Below are positions 61,573-64,000 of a stretch of 64,000 bases of DNA, piece by piece. The notes under the pieces were generated by a model. That model saw only the letters and a program-made list of their open reading frames with translations. It was not told the DNA's origin and did not search any database. Position numbers and translations under genes: made by a program. Source of the DNA: Pokkaliibacter plantistimulans. GTDB taxonomy: Bacteria; Pseudomonadota; Gammaproteobacteria; Pseudomonadales; Balneatricaceae. The stretch spans positions 620,001-684,000 of the forward strand of contig NZ_CP177354.1 of assembly GCF_046844695.1 (NCBI RefSeq). Reading direction: 5' to 3'. Each line of letters begins with the position of its first letter. Positions within the stretch are counted from its first letter, which is position 1.

Positions 61573-62109
61573 ATGAGTTTGACTGAACACGAAATCGAGC
61601 ACCTCAGGGAGCATATTGAGCACTACCCCGAGAAACGTGCCGGTGCCATCTATTGCCTGTACTACGTGCAGGACAAATACGGCTACATCCCGCGCGCCAG
61701 TCTGGACGAAGTGTCGGAACTGACCGACCTGTCGCCGACCCAGCTGGATGAGCTGATCACGTTCTATACCCTGTTGCGTCGCCGTCCGGTGGGTCGTCGT
61801 CTGATCCGCATCTGCGACAGCATTTCCTGTTACACCCGTGGTTCCGAGCAGGTACTGGCTGCTGCCAAAGAGGCGTCCGGTGTTGAGTTTGGCCAGATTT
61901 CCAAGGACGGTGCCGTCACCGTACTGCCCAGCATCTGTCTGGGTCTGTGCGACCGTGCCCCTGCCGGTCTGGTCGACGACAGCGAAGATCTGGGTGAGCT
62001 GACCCCGGAGAAAATCCGCGACCTGATTTGCAGCTACGCCGCTGAAACCCTGGACAGCAAGTCCGGTGGCGGGCAGCAGATTCTGGCCGTCCTCAAGGAC
62101 CAGCAGTAA
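61573..62109 (+). CDS. nuoE: NADH-quinone oxidoreductase subunit E
   Basis: A 178-residue thioredoxin-like subunit holding the [2Fe-2S] cluster N1a of the NADH-oxidising module. Ligands are seen as C-x4-C in RICDSISCYTRG and C-x3-C in PSICLGLCDRAP. The start at 61573 lies after GGAGGAG; the earlier frame is not conserved. It ends 12 bases before nuoF. Confidence 0.95.
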   Translation: MSLTEHEIEHLREHIEHYPEKRAGAIYCLYYVQDKYGYIPRASLDEVSELTDLSPTQLDELITFYTLLRRRPVGRRLIRICDSISCYTRGSEQVLAAAKEASGVEFGQISKDGAVTVLPSICLGLCDRAPAGLVDDSEDLGELTPEKIRDLICSYAAETLDSKSGGGQQILAVLKDQQ

Positions 62110-62121
62110 CAGGAGCTGACC

Positions 62122-63441
62122 ATGGAAAAAGTACTATCGCGCAATTTTCATCATGCGCAGCCCCTTGATCTGGCGACCTACCGTGCCGGTGGTGGCTACG
62201 ACAGCCTGCAGTCGATCTTCGGCCGTGACCGTGAGGAAATGGTCAACGAACTGCGTGCTTCCGGTCTGCGTGGCTGTGGTGGCGCCGGTTTCTCCACCGG
62301 TCTGAAGTGGAGCTTTCTGGCCAAGGACGCGCCGCGTCCGGTTTATCTGGTCATCAACCTCGACGAATCCGAGCCCGGCTCCTGCAAGGACCGCCAGGTG
62401 CTCTATCGCGATCCTCACACCATTGTTGAAGGTGTGCTGGCCTCGGCCTACATCATCGGTGCCGACAAGGCCTTCGTCTTCGTTCGCGGCGAGTACAAAG
62501 TCGGTGCGGCCAAGCTGGAAAAGGCCGTACAGGAAGCCCGCGACGCTGGCCTGCTGGGCGACAACATTTTAGGCTCCGGCTTCTCGCTGGATATCGACGT
62601 GCATCTGAGTGCCGGTCGTTACATCTGCGGTGAAGAAACCGCACTGCTCAACGCGCTGGAAGGCTACCGCGCCAACCCCCGTTCCAAGCCGCCCTTCCCG
62701 GCCGTCAAAGGTCTGTGGGGTCAGCCGACCATCGTCAACAACATGGAAACCGTCTGCCATGTGCCTTCCATCATGCACAAGGGTGCACAGTGGTTTCAGG
62801 GGCAGGGTCAGAACGGCGGCAGCGGCACGCACCTGTTCCAGGTGTCGGGTCCGGTGAAGAACCCCGGAGTCTTCGAGCTGCCCATGGGTGTGACGGCCCG
62901 TGAGCTGATTTACGATCACGCCGGTGGTCTGCTGGATGGCCGCAAGCTGATTGCCTTCCAGCCCGGTGGTTCCTCCACGCCGTTCATGACGCCTGATCAG
63001 CTCGACACGCCGATGCACTTCGACGCGGTGGCCAAGATTGGCTCCCGTCTGGGTACCGGTGGAGTGATCATCATGGATGACACCATCTGCCCGCTGAAGT
63101 ACACCCGCAACCTGATCGAATTCTATGCCCGTGAGTCCTGTGGCTTCTGCACGCCCTGCCGTGACGGTCTGCCCTATCTGGTGCATCTGTTCGACAAGTT
63201 TGAGCTGGGTACCGCGACCGCAGCAGATCACCAGACCATTCTCGAACTGTGCGGCCTGATCGGCCCCAACACCCACTGTGCGCTGGCCCCTGGTGCGGTC
63301 ATGCCGGTGCAGTCGGCGTTGCAGCTGTTCGATGACGAATTCAAGAAACATATCGCCGCTAAGGGATGCAGCTATTCACCTGTTGCCGCGACGGCGTCGC
63401 AGGCCGCTGCAGGCGCTGGCGTACAAGGAGGACATCACTGA
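62122..63441 (+). CDS. nuoF: NADH-quinone oxidoreductase subunit F
   Basis: The 439-residue flavoprotein that oxidises NADH. It has the glycine-rich NADH loop LRGCGGAGFSTGLKWSF, the FMN region YLVINLDESEPGSCKDR, then AYIIGADKAFVFVRGEY and YICGEETALLNALEG, and the [4Fe-4S] N3 ligands ESCGFCTPCRDG with the later Cys in NTHCALAPGAV. Its final TGA overlaps the nuoG ATG (TGATG), so translation is coupled. Ribosome site AGGAG at 62111. Confidence 0.96.
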   Translation: MEKVLSRNFHHAQPLDLATYRAGGGYDSLQSIFGRDREEMVNELRASGLRGCGGAGFSTGLKWSFLAKDAPRPVYLVINLDESEPGSCKDRQVLYRDPHTIVEGVLASAYIIGADKAFVFVRGEYKVGAAKLEKAVQEARDAGLLGDNILGSGFSLDIDVHLSAGRYICGEETALLNALEGYRANPRSKPPFPAVKGLWGQPTIVNNMETVCHVPSIMHKGAQWFQGQGQNGGSGTHLFQVSGPVKNPGVFELPMGVTARELIYDHAGGLLDGRKLIAFQPGGSSTPFMTPDQLDTPMHFDAVAKIGSRLGTGGVIIMDDTICPLKYTRNLIEFYARESCGFCTPCRDGLPYLVHLFDKFELGTATAADHQTILELCGLIGPNTHCALAPGAVMPVQSALQLFDDEFKKHIAAKGCSYSPVAATASQAAAGAGVQGGHH

Positions 63442-64000
63442 TGGGAACCCTCTATATCGACGATCAGCCGGTCGAGTTCCAGCCCGGTGACAACGTGCTG
63501 GATGCCGCCAAGCGCGCCAACATCGAAGTCCCCTATTTCTGCTATCACCCCGCCCTCGGTGCGGTGGGATCCTGCCGCGTCTGCGCCATGGAAACCGTGC
63601 CGAGCCGTGAAGGCGAACAGCCACGCACGGTGATGACCTGCACCCTCAAGGCACAGGACGGCATGCGCTTCCGCTTTGCCCAGAGCGACAAGGCGCCCGG
63701 CGTGTCAAAAACCATGGTGGAGTTCTATATGACCCGCCATCCCAACGACTGCCCGGTGTGTGATGAAGGCGGTGACTGCCACCTGCAGAACATGACCGTG
63801 GAAGTTGGTCACGCCTACCGTCGCTTCGATGGCCAGAAGAAAACCTATCCCAACCAGCTGCTCGGTCCGCTGGTGTGGAACACCGCCAACCGCTGTATCA
63901 CCTGCTATCGCTGTGTGCGTTTCTATCAGGACTACGCCCTCGGTGATGACTTCGGTGCCATGGGCTCGCGTAATAACGTGCTGTTCCGTCGTATCGATGA
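63441..64000 (+). CDS. nuoG: NADH-quinone oxidoreductase subunit G, 3' end missing
   Basis: The reading frame begins at the ATG overlapping the nuoF stop and stays open to the window end (186 codons of a protein usually near 900). The N-terminal ferredoxin-like domain is clear: VPYFCYHPALGAVGSCRVCA holds [2Fe-2S] ligands N1b with the later TC. His-Cys cluster N5 follows in HPNDCPVCDEGGDCHLQ, and the N4 ligands in NRCITCYRCVRF. The catalytic-module remainder lies outside the window. GGAGG precedes the start. Confidence 0.95.
   Translation, partial: MGTLYIDDQPVEFQPGDNVLDAAKRANIEVPYFCYHPALGAVGSCRVCAMETVPSREGEQPRTVMTCTLKAQDGMRFRFAQSDKAPGVSKTMVEFYMTRHPNDCPVCDEGGDCHLQNMTVEVGHAYRRFDGQKKTYPNQLLGPLVWNTANRCITCYRCVRFYQDYALGDDFGAMGSRNNVLFRRID

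Overview
The window reads as a chromosome segment of a moderately GC-rich gammaproteobacterium, most like the Oceanospirillales/Pseudomonas side of the class. The evidence is the gmk-rpoZ-spoT and oxyR-recG neighbourhoods, an SlmA nucleoid-occlusion protein, PhoB/PhoR with a Pho box, an E. coli-type ydcSTUVW operon, fused NuoCD, and RNA-polymerase, stringent-response and ubiquinone-biogenesis accessory proteins of gammaproteobacterial type. I cannot name a genus from sequence alone. Both ends cut genes: gmk lacks its start and nuoG lacks its end. I found no rRNA, tRNA, CRISPR array or prophage.

Layout. 1-8 kb: housekeeping genes gmk', rpoZ, spoT (its synthetase domain looks degenerate), an opposing SDR-type dehydratase/epimerase, oxyR, recG and a DUF501 gene. 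8-11.8 kb: hexuronate catabolism, with a UxuR/ExuR-type repressor divergent from uxuB-uxuA and four copies of its probable operator between them. 11.9-17 kb: phoB-phoR (minus strand, Pho box upstream), argB, slmA and a lone hisF. 17-24 kb: a LapG-like periplasmic protease, two lipoproteins (one FlgO-like), rep helicase, a degenerate-GGDEF/intact-EAL phosphodiesterase and mgsA. 24-32.5 kb: comM, ubiK, a nitrogen-control block (glnK-amtB under a sigma-54 promoter with two NtrC-like sites, then a second PII gene), a polar amino-acid ABC transporter and a DUF2058 gene. 32.6-41 kb: azlCD, a ribbon-helix-helix regulator divergent from a SulP transporter, an Ldh2-family reductase, GFA, VOC and proline iminopeptidase genes, a 140-bp palindromic mobile-element-like repeat, and a MauE/DoxX-like membrane protein.

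41.1-47.7 kb is the accessory part: a 1557-residue Rhs protein whose toxin tail changes abruptly to AT-rich DNA, followed by an overlapping immunity-gene candidate and three more AT-rich small genes, two of them homologous to each other. 47.8-56.3 kb is a putrescine/4-aminobutyraldehyde module: a LysR regulator with an aldehyde dehydrogenase on the minus strand, and ydcS-ydcT-ydcU-ydcV-patD on the plus strand. After a nucleoside hydrolase, 58.0-64.0 kb holds the start of the complex I operon (nuoA, B, CD, E, F, G'), with an unusual 850-bp non-coding gap between nuoA and nuoB and a NuoCD that lacks a normally invariant histidine.

Themes. Nitrogen and carbon scavenging dominate (ammonium, polar amino acids, polyamines, hexuronates, nucleosides, branched-chain amino acid export). 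Several regulatory circuits can be read directly from DNA: UxuR, PhoB, NtrC/sigma-54 and the RHH-SulP operator. The Rhs cassette is the best candidate for novel biology.
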